From Candidatus Hinthialibacteria bacterium OLB16 (lineage in GTDB: Bacteria > Hinthialibacterota > Hinthialibacteria > OLB16), in contig LMZT01000052.1 of NCBI GenBank assembly GCA_001567115.1, positions 1 through 56,423 on the forward strand: a stretch of DNA of 56,423 nucleotides. Direction: 5' to 3'. Positions 19,587 to 26,644 of the stretch are shown here, one piece after another; the stretch's first letter is position 1, and every line of letters begins with the position of its first letter. A model generated the notes under the pieces. It made no database searches, was not told the DNA's origin, and was given only the letters and a program-made list of their open reading frames with translations. A program made the position numbers and the translations under genes.

Positions 19587-21169
19587 CATTTCAGGGGTGG
19601 GAACTGGAGACTGTGGTTTCTGCAGCCGGCCTTTTTTTTCTGCTCAAGGTAGTTCAGCGCCTGGACATAAGCACGCGCGCTGGTGGTGATGATATCCGGG
19701 CCGGATGCACGGCTGATGGCGCGATAAGGGCCTTCTTCAAGGGTCAAGGTCACATTTCCCTGGGCATCGGTCCCTCCGGTGATGGCCGCGATCCGGTAAT
19801 CCACCATCCGGCTCGGGGTGCCGGTAATCTTTTTGATGGCATTGCAGACAGCATCGACCGGCCCATCACCTGTTGCGGTTCCCTCGAGTATCTCCTCTCC
19901 CTTGCTGAGGGTTACGATCGCACGCGGCGTTTCCTTCAGGCTGGTGACAGTCTGGAGGTACTCGAGCTGGTAGGCCTCAGCCCCCTGGGCCATATCGACA
20001 TTCTGGACACGGATCGCGATCGCCTCGAGATCCTCGTCGAAGATCTCCTTTTTCAAATCTGCAAGGTCTTTGAATTCGGCGAAAGCATTCTCTATCTGGT
20101 CCGGCGAAAGATCGAATCCAAGTTCGCGGATTCGATTGATAAAGGCATGCCTGCCGGAATGTTTGCCCATGACCATGCTGATCCCGCGCCAGCCGACTGA
20201 TTCAGGGGTCATGATCTCATAAGTGTTCTTGTCTTTGATCATGCCATCCTGGTGAATGCCGGCTTCATGCGCAAAGGCATTGCCACCCACAACCGCCTTG
20301 TTGGGCTGAACCACGATTCCAGTCAGATTGGATACGAGACGGCTGGCACGAAAAATCTTTTCGGTTCGAATCCCGGTCTCGAAACCGAAGAATTCCTGGC
20401 GGGTCCTGAGGTTCATCACAAATTCTTCAAGGGACCCATTGCCGGCACGCTCGCCGATTCCATTGATGGTGCATTCCACCTGACGTGCACCGGCCCGGAC
20501 AGCTGCAAGGCTGTTGGCGACTGCGAGGCCGAGATCATTGTGGCAGTGCACACTGATGACCGCCTGATGAACATTGGGAACATGCTCGAAGACATACTCG
20601 ATCAATCCCCCGTATTCCCAGGGGTTGCTGTATCCGACCGTATCGGGAATGTTGATAGTCGAGGCTCCCGCTTCGATGGCGCGTTCGACAATCTCACAGA
20701 TATAGTTCCGGTCGGTTCTGGCCCCATCTTCGGTTGAAAACTCGACATCCTCGCAATAATCGCGCGCCCGCTTGACCGCATCCACCGCAATCTGGATCAC
20801 CTGCTGCGGGCTTTTGCGAAGTTTCTTTTCGAGGTGAATCTGGCTGGTGGCGATGAAGGTGTGAATCCGTGGTTTGGGGTTTACCTGGACCGCTTCCCAG
20901 CAACGGTCGATATCGGCAGCAAGCGCCCGCGCAAGCCCGCAAATAGTCGGCCCCTGGATCTTTTCGGCAATCGCACGGACCGCTTCGAAATCTCCATCAG
21001 AAGAAATCGGAAATCCCGCCTCGATGATATCGACCCCCATTTCGGCGAGGACTGAGGCAATTTCGAGTTTCTCTGAGGTATTCATGCTGGCTCCGGGGGA
21101 TTGTTCGCCATCCCGGAGGGTGGTGTCGAAGATGCGGATGTATTTGGAATCGATGGGTCTTTGAGTCAT
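19586..21169 (-). CDS. leuA: 2-isopropylmalate synthase
   Basis: LeuA condenses acetyl-CoA with 2-ketoisovalerate, the first step of leucine synthesis. The 527-residue protein has FDTTLRDGEQSPGASMN, the metal motif HCHNDLGLAVANSL, GIGERAGNGSLEE and the C-terminal LeuA dimer (feedback) domain with YRIAAITGGTDAQGN. The ATG at 21169 has only a weak GAGAG before it and sits four bases after a 39-codon ORF with a perfect ribosome site, so it may depend on translation of that ORF. Further upstream a T-box with a leucine specifier controls transcription. Confidence 0.96.
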   Translation of the reverse strand: MTQRPIDSKYIRIFDTTLRDGEQSPGASMNTSEKLEIASVLAEMGVDIIEAGFPISSDGDFEAVRAIAEKIQGPTICGLARALAADIDRCWEAVQVNPKPRIHTFIATSQIHLEKKLRKSPQQVIQIAVDAVKRARDYCEDVEFSTEDGARTDRNYICEIVERAIEAGASTINIPDTVGYSNPWEYGGLIEYVFEHVPNVHQAVISVHCHNDLGLAVANSLAAVRAGARQVECTINGIGERAGNGSLEEFVMNLRTRQEFFGFETGIRTEKIFRASRLVSNLTGIVVQPNKAVVGGNAFAHEAGIHQDGMIKDKNTYEIMTPESVGWRGISMVMGKHSGRHAFINRIRELGFDLSPDQIENAFAEFKDLADLKKEIFDEDLEAIAIRVQNVDMAQGAEAYQLEYLQTVTSLKETPRAIVTLSKGEEILEGTATGDGPVDAVCNAIKKITGTPSRMVDYRIAAITGGTDAQGNVTLTLEEGPYRAISRASGPDIITTSARAYVQALNYLEQKKKAGCRNHSLQFPPLK

Positions 21170-21173
21170 TTTC

Positions 21174-21293
21174 TTATCTCTCTTTCAAAGGGTGCCGCCG
21201 GTGTGAGACGGCATAGTATCGGGACGATAGCCAGGCATCGCCCTTGTGAGCCAGGTCGCTCAGGCCATCTTCATCACTGGATAGTCGTGGCAT
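21174..21293 (-). CDS. 39-residue ORF between the T-box and leuA
   Basis: A short ORF starts with MPRLSSDEDG and ends HRRHPLKER. AAAGGAGGTGA lies at ideal spacing before its ATG, a far better site than that of leuA, and its stop is four bases before leuA. It has five Leu codons, two of them CTA. The start region (GTGAGACGG) is complementary to a segment near its end (CCGTCTCAC, 21203-21211), so the mRNA could fold over its own ribosome site. It may be a leader peptide for translational coupling. I know no family for it; it could also be a non-coding spacer with a chance ORF. Confidence 0.5.
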   Translation of the reverse strand: MPRLSSDEDGLSDLAHKGDAWLSSRYYAVSHRRHPLKER

Positions 21294-21345
21294 CCGTCTC
21301 ACCTCCTTTCCGTATCCCTGTCCCCCCGCATCCAGGCGAGAGGGC

Positions 21346-21606
21346 AAAAAATTAAAAAGCCCCTGAGTTTTTCCAACCCAGGGGCGAGTTTTTCCCGCGG
21401 TACCACCCTGCTTCAGATGAAGGCTGTATCTCCTTCATCCCTCTTGAAAGCTGTCACGGGCCAACCCGTCCGCTTCTACTGAGGAGACACTCCTGTTCGC
21501 AGCGGAAGCTCCGAGGCGAGTTCGGAAGATGTTCCCCGGGCCTCACACCACAGCAGCCCTTCTCTCCTGGGGATGAAAACTTCCTACTACTCCTCATCCA
21601 CGCTCT
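21346..21606 (-). promoter_or_regulatory. T-box riboswitch (leucine specifier) upstream of leuA
   Basis: On the minus strand the conserved antiterminator core GGGTGGTACCGCG is present (21408-21396), followed by a terminator hairpin CGCCCCTGGG/CTCAGGGGC and T-rich tail (21386-21346). Upstream, stem I shows AGTA and GAA E-loop motifs; the GAA is followed by CTC (21520-21518), a leucine codon in the specifier position, then GCCTCGGAGC as in known T-boxes. Uncharged tRNA-Leu would bind and let transcription reach leuA. Confidence 0.93.
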
Positions 21607-21613
21607 TATTTTC

Positions 21614-21643
21614 AACCTACCATGATGGAGCCATGGGAGTCAA
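21614..21643 (-). promoter_or_regulatory. candidate promoter of the T-box-leuA transcript
   Basis: TTGACT (21643-21638), 18 bases, then TAGGTT (21619-21614) on the minus strand, just before the T-box 5' end. The -10 match is only fair. Confidence 0.45.
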
Positions 21644-21670
21644 GACAAAAGATTTTGAAAATCCGGCCTG

Positions 21671-22665
21671 TCAGAAATGGCGGATATAACGGATGTTCAA
21701 TCTCTCCCCTTCCGCACGATTCTCCGCGTCGGTTTCAAAATAGAGGTTCAGGAACAAGTGATTATCCTGGTTGAAAGAATAAAGCAGGCCCGGACCGATG
21801 GCGAACACCTGCTCCTGGCTGTGGGGAATGTCACGTCCATTGATCTTTGAATCAGTGATCTGGTCGAGGAAATAACCATTGAGGCCAAGACGCAGAGTCT
21901 TGGGAATCACCTCATAGTCCGTGGTGAAATTGACATGAATCGCCTGCCCGGGCTGCATATCCCGGGCGCCAGGATAAAGATTCTGGTTGGGGCTGTCATT
22001 CTCTCCATTCCAGAGATAGTGCACACGCCACGAGGTGGTCCACTTTGGTGTCAGGAAATAAGTTCCAGCCCAGTAAGGATTAAACGAAAACAGATTACTG
22101 CCTGGATTGAGTTCAAGGTCGTTGTCGTATTCCCCGGTTGGGAGAATCAACTGAAACTCGATCCGGTGCATGAAAATCGGGCCATCCTTCCCCATGACTG
22201 GATCCCATTGCAGATAAGGTCCCACCCACAGGTCACCGATGCCGAAGCTCTCTTCGTTCAAGAAATCTGATGCCCCGGTATCCAGATCCAGCCAGACTTC
22301 GGGAACAATGACATTCAGGCCAAGCTTGCTCCCGCACGGGCCATCGGTATTGGACTGGTAGATGAACTGGCTCAATCCGATCCAGGCATCCAATTCATTG
22401 TTATCCTCGAACCCAATCGGGGCTGTTCCGGGCTGCCCACCAAAACCGGAAGCGAAAGATTCCCTCCATGGGAATTTTTCAGGCGGCTGTTATTCCAGTA
22501 CTGAAAATATTGCGAGTAATAAAAGCCTGGTCCGGATGGAGGGCCTCCATCCATAAATGAGGTAAACCCGAGGTTGATGGGTGGTTGATCAAAACCATAT
22601 GAGAGGCTGCACAGACAAGACATCAGGACGATGCCGGCAGCTGCGGCTGATTTGTGTAATGACAT
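21671..22665 (-). CDS. SphA / MetA-pathway phenol degradation-like outer membrane protein (frameshifted)
   Basis: A beta-rich outer-membrane protein of the SphA / MetA-like family (PF13557), often called a transporter but of unproven function. A signal peptide (MSLHKSAAAAGIVLMSCLCS) is followed by the family opening FDQPPINLGFTSFMDGGPPS, then many amphipathic strands with aromatic girdles, and a terminal Phe (IRYIRHF) as in outer-membrane barrels. One base is missing near 22446-22449 (LSLP|GFGGQPGTAPIGFEDN); with it the protein has about 331 residues. Start at 22665 by the signal peptide. A terminator-like hairpin lies in its leader. Confidence 0.8.
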
Positions 22666-22715
22666 GGCAAATACCCCCCGCCACTGGCGCAATGGACACC
22701 CAAACAAATCATAAG

Positions 22716-22741
22716 AAAAAAAGCAGTCGCCCAAAGACTGC
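22716..22741 (-). terminator. terminator-like hairpin in the leader of the SphA-like gene
   Basis: On the minus strand GCAGTC, a seven-base loop and GACTGC are followed by seven T. It sits 51-76 bases upstream of the SphA-like start, and no minus-strand gene lies upstream for 3 kb, so it may act as an attenuator. Confidence 0.55.
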
Positions 22742-22837
22742 CCTGCCAACAGAATCTGGAAGATGGTACCACAGTGCCGGTAAAGAATCCATAAAAAAAC
22801 GATACCCGGAGGGATGTTTCTCCAAAGGACCCGATGG

Positions 22838-22907
22838 ATTATCGGGCGCCGTAGAGATTATCGGGCGCCGTAGAGATTATCGGGCGCCGTAGAGATTATC
22901 GGGCGCC
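22838..22907. repeat. 19-bp tandem repeat, 3.7 copies
   Basis: The unit ATTATCGGGCGCCGTAGAG is repeated exactly at 22838, 22857 and 22876, and a partial copy at 22895 runs into the dispersed element GGGCGCCATGAATGTCGCCC. Each unit contains the palindrome GGCGCC. The copies are directly adjacent with no spacers, so this is not CRISPR. Confidence 0.9.
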
Positions 22908-23103
22908 ATGAATGTCGCCCCTACACCAGGCACTTTCCACCCTCTTTACCGATGGGCGGGGGCGTTGCGCCTTTCCCGCTCCCTTCATCGCCAACCCCGC
23001 TCATTGCATCGTTATTCCCAATCCCTCCATCGTCTATCCCGCTCACCTCCATCGTCATTCCCAACACCTCCATCGTCTTTCCCGCGAAAGCGGGAATCCA
23101 GTG
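22901..23103. repeat. dispersed element plus degenerate 21-22-bp tandem repeats
   Basis: After the dispersed element (22901-22926), five degenerate units beginning CATCG start at 22986, 23007, 23028, 23050 and 23071; the last runs into CCCGCGAAAGCGGGAATCCA (23081-23100), the element also found near 18037. The whole 22666-23236 gap otherwise shows no gene. Confidence 0.7.
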
Positions 23104-23236
23104 GCATCCCGAATTGTGATGTGGTTTTCGGAGGCCTAAGCAATGAAAAACCCCCGGCTATTGACCTGAATCAGGCATTTGTGTATTTCTTACAGCAACG
23201 GCACAAAATCTCCTCATACAAGGAGGAAATCGAAAT

Positions 23237-23448
23237 ATGCTCGCATGGGCTGAAAAGCTGCTTTACCTTGGAATCGTCATTTTGTCCTGGGTATATTGCT
23301 GAGAATTATCGGCTTCAGTGATGCCAAAGGCTTCCTGCAGCCGCCTTTATCCCATGGGATTACTCCAGGAGCATTACTCGATGCCGGAACTGCTTTCGCC
23401 ATATTCGCCGCCAGCATCGCTCTGGTGGATATGGCCAAACGCCGTTAA
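23237..23448 (+). CDS. small two-helix membrane protein (frameshifted)
   Basis: A small ORF with a strong ribosome site (AGGAGGAAA, seven bases before ATG). It begins MLAWAEKLLYLGIVI and, after a missing base in the T-run 23280-23283, continues GILLRIIGFSDAKGFLQPPL, then a second hydrophobic helix and ends VDMAKRR. With the base restored it has 70 residues: two membrane helices joined by a Gly/Pro loop. I do not recognise a family. It precedes rpmE by 40 bases and may share its transcript. Confidence 0.7.
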
Positions 23449-23488
23449 ATAAATTCAGGCTCAAATCACCAGAGAGGATTGAACTGCT

Positions 23489-23689
23489 GTGCGCCCGAAC
23501 ATTCACCCGACAGTCCATAAGACAAAGGTTTTCTGCACCTGCGGAAACACATTCGAAACCCTGTCCACCTCCAAGGAACTGCATATCGATATCTGCTCCT
23601 CCTGCCACCCTTTCTTCACCGGGAAGCAGCGGCTGGTCGATACCGCCGGCCGTGTGGAGAAGTTCCGCAAGAAGCATGGCCTGAAGTAA
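23489..23689 (+). CDS. rpmE: ribosomal protein bL31, zinc-binding type
   Basis: A 66-residue large-subunit ribosomal protein that bridges the subunits. It begins [20 protein letters not shown] and has the zinc-binding cysteines CTCG and CSSCHPF, so it is the C+ form. The end [19 protein letters not shown] is typical. The start is a GTG at 23489 with GAGAGGATT upstream. A terminator follows. Confidence 0.95.
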   Translation: MRPNIHPTVHKTKVFCTCGNTFETLSTSKELHIDICSSCHPFFTGKQRLVDTAGRVEKFRKKHGLK

Positions 23690-23710
23690 GGCTTTTTTTT
23701 CGGTCAGTCA

Positions 23711-23742
23711 GAGCCTCCATGGAAATCCAGGGGGGCTTTTTC
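23711..23742 (+). terminator. intrinsic terminator after rpmE
   Basis: The stem AGCCTCC/GGGGGGCT with an eleven-base loop is followed by TTTTTCC. It isolates rpmE from the kinase genes. Confidence 0.75.
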
Positions 23743-23772
23743 CTTTATTGAGGAAAGTGATGCGGTAACAGA

Positions 23773-24456
23773 ATGAACGTTCTACAAACCAGCCACCAGT
23801 ACCCGGGGCTTCTGATTGTTGTCGAAGGGATAGATGGCTCTGGCAAAAGCACCCAGCTGCAGCTGCTGAAAACATGGCTTCAGCAGCATGAGTATGATGT
23901 CTTCTTCACCGAGTGGAATTCTTCCAGCCTGGTCAAAAAAACCACCAAGATCGGCAAGAAAAAGAAACTTCTGACTCCCACCACCTTCAGCCTGATCCAC
24001 GCCACCGACTTTGCCGACCGGCTCGAACAGGCCATCATCCCCCCCCTGAAAGCCGGCATGATTGTCCTGGCGGACCGTTATGTTTTCACCGCTTTCTCAC
24101 GCGATGTGGTGCGGGGAGTTCATCGGGACTGGATCCGCAACCTCTATTCCTATGCAGTCCGGCCGGATCTGGCCTTTTATTTCCGCCCCTCCCTGCAGAC
24201 CGCTCTGGATCGCATCCTGGTCGGCCGGGCCAACCTGAAATATTACGAGGCCGGCATGGACCTGGGGCTTTCCCATGACCCGCTCGAATCCTTCCGGATT
24301 TTCCAGGAAAGAATCATGCGTGAATATGACGCCCAAGTCGCGGAATGGGGTCTCGAGGTCATCGACTCCAATCAGAGCATCGAAGAGATGCAAGCACAGG
24401 TTCGTGAGCGAGTCTACAAATTCCTCGAGGAAAGGCCGGTTCCCAAACGTCAATGA
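23773..24456 (+). CDS. thymidylate kinase-family protein, first of a tandem pair
   Basis: A 227-residue P-loop kinase of the thymidylate kinase family. Walker A is intact (EGIDGSGKST, Lys25); HATDFADRLE and the LADRY motif, the family DR(Y/H) element, are present. The region after Walker A is unlike classical Tmk: a Lys-rich stretch (KKTTKIGKKKKLL) replaces the usual EPGG loop, so phosphorylation of dTMP is not certain. It overlaps the next paralogue by four bases (ATGA), suggesting coupled translation and perhaps a heterodimer. Confidence 0.8.
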   Translation: MNVLQTSHQYPGLLIVVEGIDGSGKSTQLQLLKTWLQQHEYDVFFTEWNSSSLVKKTTKIGKKKKLLTPTTFSLIHATDFADRLEQAIIPPLKAGMIVLADRYVFTAFSRDVVRGVHRDWIRNLYSYAVRPDLAFYFRPSLQTALDRILVGRANLKYYEAGMDLGLSHDPLESFRIFQERIMREYDAQVAEWGLEVIDSNQSIEEMQAQVRERVYKFLEERPVPKRQ

Positions 24457-25133
24457 AAAAAGCACGCTTTTTTGGGCATGGTCTTCCCGGCATGGAAAAA
24501 CTCGAGCTGCCCGGGAAGCTGATCGTCATCGAAGGGACCGATGGAGTCGGACGAACCACCCACATCAACCTGCTGCATGACTGGCTGGAGAGCCAGGGGA
24601 GAGGGGTTCTGGTTACCGGCTTGAGCCGTTCCCCATTGATCGGAGAAGGGCTGCAGGCCGCCAAGCAGAACAAGCTGCTCGGAAGGCTGACCATGGCACT
24701 CTTTTATGCCACAGACTTCGCCGACCGGCTCGAGCATGAAATCATTCCCGCGCTGCGTGCCGGCTTTGTGGTTCTGGCTGACCGTTATGTCTATACCCTG
24801 ATCGCACGCGACACTGTTCGCGGGACCGATGCGAAATGGCTCCGGGACCTGTTCGGGTTCGCATTGATTCCGGATGCGGTATTTTATCTTTCGATCGACA
24901 TCGATTCGCTGGTGCCGCGGGTGCTGCGCGCAGGAAAGCTGAATTACTGGGAAGCGGGCATGGACCTGGGCCTGGCCGATAATCTTTTTGATTCATTCCA
25001 TGAATATCAATCCCTCCTGCTTCAGGAATTTGAAAAAATGCGCGAGGAGTTCAACATCTTCTCGATCAGCTCCAAAGGTTCTATCAATTCAGTCCAGAGC
25101 CGTTTGAGAAAAAGAATCGAGATGCTTTTTTAG
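24453..25133 (+). CDS. thymidylate kinase-family paralogue with degenerate Walker A
   Basis: A 226-residue paralogue of the preceding gene, sharing YATDFADRLE, VVLADRYVYT, RDTVRG and YWEAGMDLGL. Its Walker A reads EGTDGVGRTT: the phosphate-binding Lys is replaced by Arg (Arg34). This should weaken ATP hydrolysis, so it may be a regulatory or substrate-binding partner of the first kinase. The ATG overlaps the previous stop; a second ATG at 24492 is possible. Next comes a small membrane-anchored protein. It is unclear whether the organism's real Tmk is here or elsewhere. Confidence 0.8.
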   Translation: MKKARFFGHGLPGMEKLELPGKLIVIEGTDGVGRTTHINLLHDWLESQGRGVLVTGLSRSPLIGEGLQAAKQNKLLGRLTMALFYATDFADRLEHEIIPALRAGFVVLADRYVYTLIARDTVRGTDAKWLRDLFGFALIPDAVFYLSIDIDSLVPRVLRAGKLNYWEAGMDLGLADNLFDSFHEYQSLLLQEFEKMREEFNIFSISSKGSINSVQSRLRKRIEMLF

Positions 25134-25185
25134 GTCTTCAGCGCCAGCCGGTTCCTGATCGCTGGCCATGGAGAGAGGTGAATCC

Positions 25186-25677
25186 GTGTCAGGCCTCAAC
25201 TGGAAAAAAATCATCCCTCTTCTCCTGGCTTTGATCGTCCTTGGAAACTACCTCTATTCAACCCTGGGAGTCACCGAAGAGCAACGCATTCTGCGGGTGG
25301 TCGACCGGGCGGAGCGTGCGGTCATCGATAAATCCTTTTTCAATCTCGAGCAGGTCCTCTCATCGCATTACAGGGATCGTTCCGGTCTCACAAAAAATGA
25401 TCTCATGCGGCTGGCGACACTCTATTTTCGATCTCAGGACCAGGTCCGTGTGGTGCGCATGAGCAGTGATGTTGAGATCCTGGATGAGACCGAGGCAGCG
25501 GTCCGCTTGAGGGTTCAGGTGTTCGGGGAAGCGGGTGGAAAATGGGGGCGCGGGCTTGCCGATGATTCACTGCTGGGAGAAGTTTTCGAGATCTCCCTGA
25601 AAAAAGAATCCGGCCGATGGAAGATCACCGCAGTCAACCCGGAAAAACGCAACTGGCCCTCGATATACCCCAATTGA
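25186..25677 (+). CDS. membrane-anchored NTF2-like protein
   Basis: A protein of about 163 residues with one N-terminal membrane helix (IIPLLLALIVLGNYLYSTLG) and an extracytoplasmic domain. The domain pattern, helices then strands ending GRWKITAVNPEKRNW, resembles NTF2/SnoaL-like folds found in periplasmic proteins. I chose GTG at 25186 because GAGAGGTGA lies just before it; an ATG at 25168 has no such site. It follows the kinase pair by 52 bases. No function is assigned. Confidence 0.65.
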   Translation: MSGLNWKKIIPLLLALIVLGNYLYSTLGVTEEQRILRVVDRAERAVIDKSFFNLEQVLSSHYRDRSGLTKNDLMRLATLYFRSQDQVRVVRMSSDVEILDETEAAVRLRVQVFGEAGGKWGRGLADDSLLGEVFEISLKKESGRWKITAVNPEKRNWPSIYPN

Positions 25678-25692
25678 TTTCCCCCCAGCCAG

Positions 25693-25732
25693 CAAAAAAC
25701 CCCCTCAGCTTTTGAACCAAGGGGGTCTTCTG
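25693..25732. terminator. bidirectional intrinsic terminator
   Basis: The stem ACCCCCT/AGGGGGT is preceded by six A and followed by TCTTCT, so on the minus strand it gives a strong hairpin plus TTTTTT. It ends both the convergent sugar isomerase gene and the plus-strand kinase transcript. Confidence 0.8.
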
Positions 25733-25751
25733 ATTCAACGACAGATTTCTT

Positions 25752-26567
25752 TTATGCTTTGGCCCAGGCCGCCTGCCAGTTGGCAAGCCCTTTCTTCATA
25801 TCGGGGACAGGGTTCTCCGGGCTGTTTTCATACTCCATGAAAATCGGCCCGCTGAATCCGATCTTCTTGAGGGCTTTTGCCACCTCAAGAAGATCCATAT
25901 CACCCTCACCCAGGATCTGCTCCTCCCCGCCATGCTTCCAGTCTTTGAGGTGTAGAGAATGAACACGGCTTCCCAGAGCCAGGATGACTTCATGCGGCTT
26001 TTCACCCGAGCGGATCGAGTGGCCGGTATCGACACAGGCGCCAATGGCTGCATGATGCTTTTCAATCGCTTTGAGCGTATCGCTGACCTTGTCATAACGG
26101 GCCTTGGGGCCATGATTGTGAATGGCGATCTTGATTCCAAATTCTTCGCACAGCTTATCGAGGTTATCGAATGAATCCGGCGTGGGATCGGCGCTGAGCA
26201 TCTGAACCCCCAGTTCCTTCCCGAATTCAAACTTCTTCCGATTGGCGGCTTCATCCGCACTGAATCCCTCCACTCCAAAGCTGGGAACCACGACCCCGGA
26301 TTCCTTGAGCTTCGACTTGACTGCCGCAAATCCCGGATCAGATGCATCGGGTGGAAAATGCACAGAGCAAAATTCCATGCAGCTCAGCCCAAGTTCCTTG
26401 AGGCACTTGATGGCCTCCTCGAACTTGAAATGCCGAAAACTGTAGCTTTGGGATCCGATCACTACCTTGTCTCCTGCCATGGCAAACTCCTCCTGTTTCA
26501 ACAGAGCCAGCGCAGCCAGGCCAGCGGCGCTTCTGCTGACGAAATCGCGACGGGAAAGAACCGACAT
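25752..26567 (-). CDS. Tat-exported sugar phosphate isomerase/epimerase-like TIM barrel
   Basis: A 271-residue protein of the xylose isomerase-like TIM-barrel (AP endonuclease 2) family. A twin-arginine signal (SRRDFVSRSAAGLAALALL) predicts export. Metal-site motifs are visible: AIHNHGP, CVDTGHSIRSG, HSLHLKDWKHG and the terminal FMEYEN. AAAGGAGGACAAAGAG precedes the ATG. Such exported sugar isomerases often accompany Gfo/Idh dehydrogenases like that at 6.9 kb. The gene lies 77 bases after carB and may share its transcript. Substrate unknown. Confidence 0.85.
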   Translation of the reverse strand: MSVLSRRDFVSRSAAGLAALALLKQEEFAMAGDKVVIGSQSYSFRHFKFEEAIKCLKELGLSCMEFCSVHFPPDASDPGFAAVKSKLKESGVVVPSFGVEGFSADEAANRKKFEFGKELGVQMLSADPTPDSFDNLDKLCEEFGIKIAIHNHGPKARYDKVSDTLKAIEKHHAAIGACVDTGHSIRSGEKPHEVILALGSRVHSLHLKDWKHGGEEQILGEGDMDLLEVAKALKKIGFSGPIFMEYENSPENPVPDMKKGLANWQAAWAKA

Positions 26568-26644
26568 CTCTTTGTCCTCCTTTGAGGGGATGATTGAATC
26601 AATCGACTAGAAGTGTACACCCGAAGTGGCGGGCGAAGGTAGGG

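Noticed and set aside
22838-22907. CRISPR array
   Set aside because: The 19-bp units are directly adjacent with no unique spacers and there are no cas genes.
22908-23321. 137-codon ORF with repeated SLHR and PPSSFP motifs
   Set aside because: It is a translation of the degenerate 21-22-bp tandem repeats and the dispersed elements; it overlaps the better supported small membrane protein gene.
23773-25133. Polyphosphate kinase 2 family
   Set aside because: The position of DRY and the ATDFADRLE motif fit the thymidylate kinase family better than PPK2.
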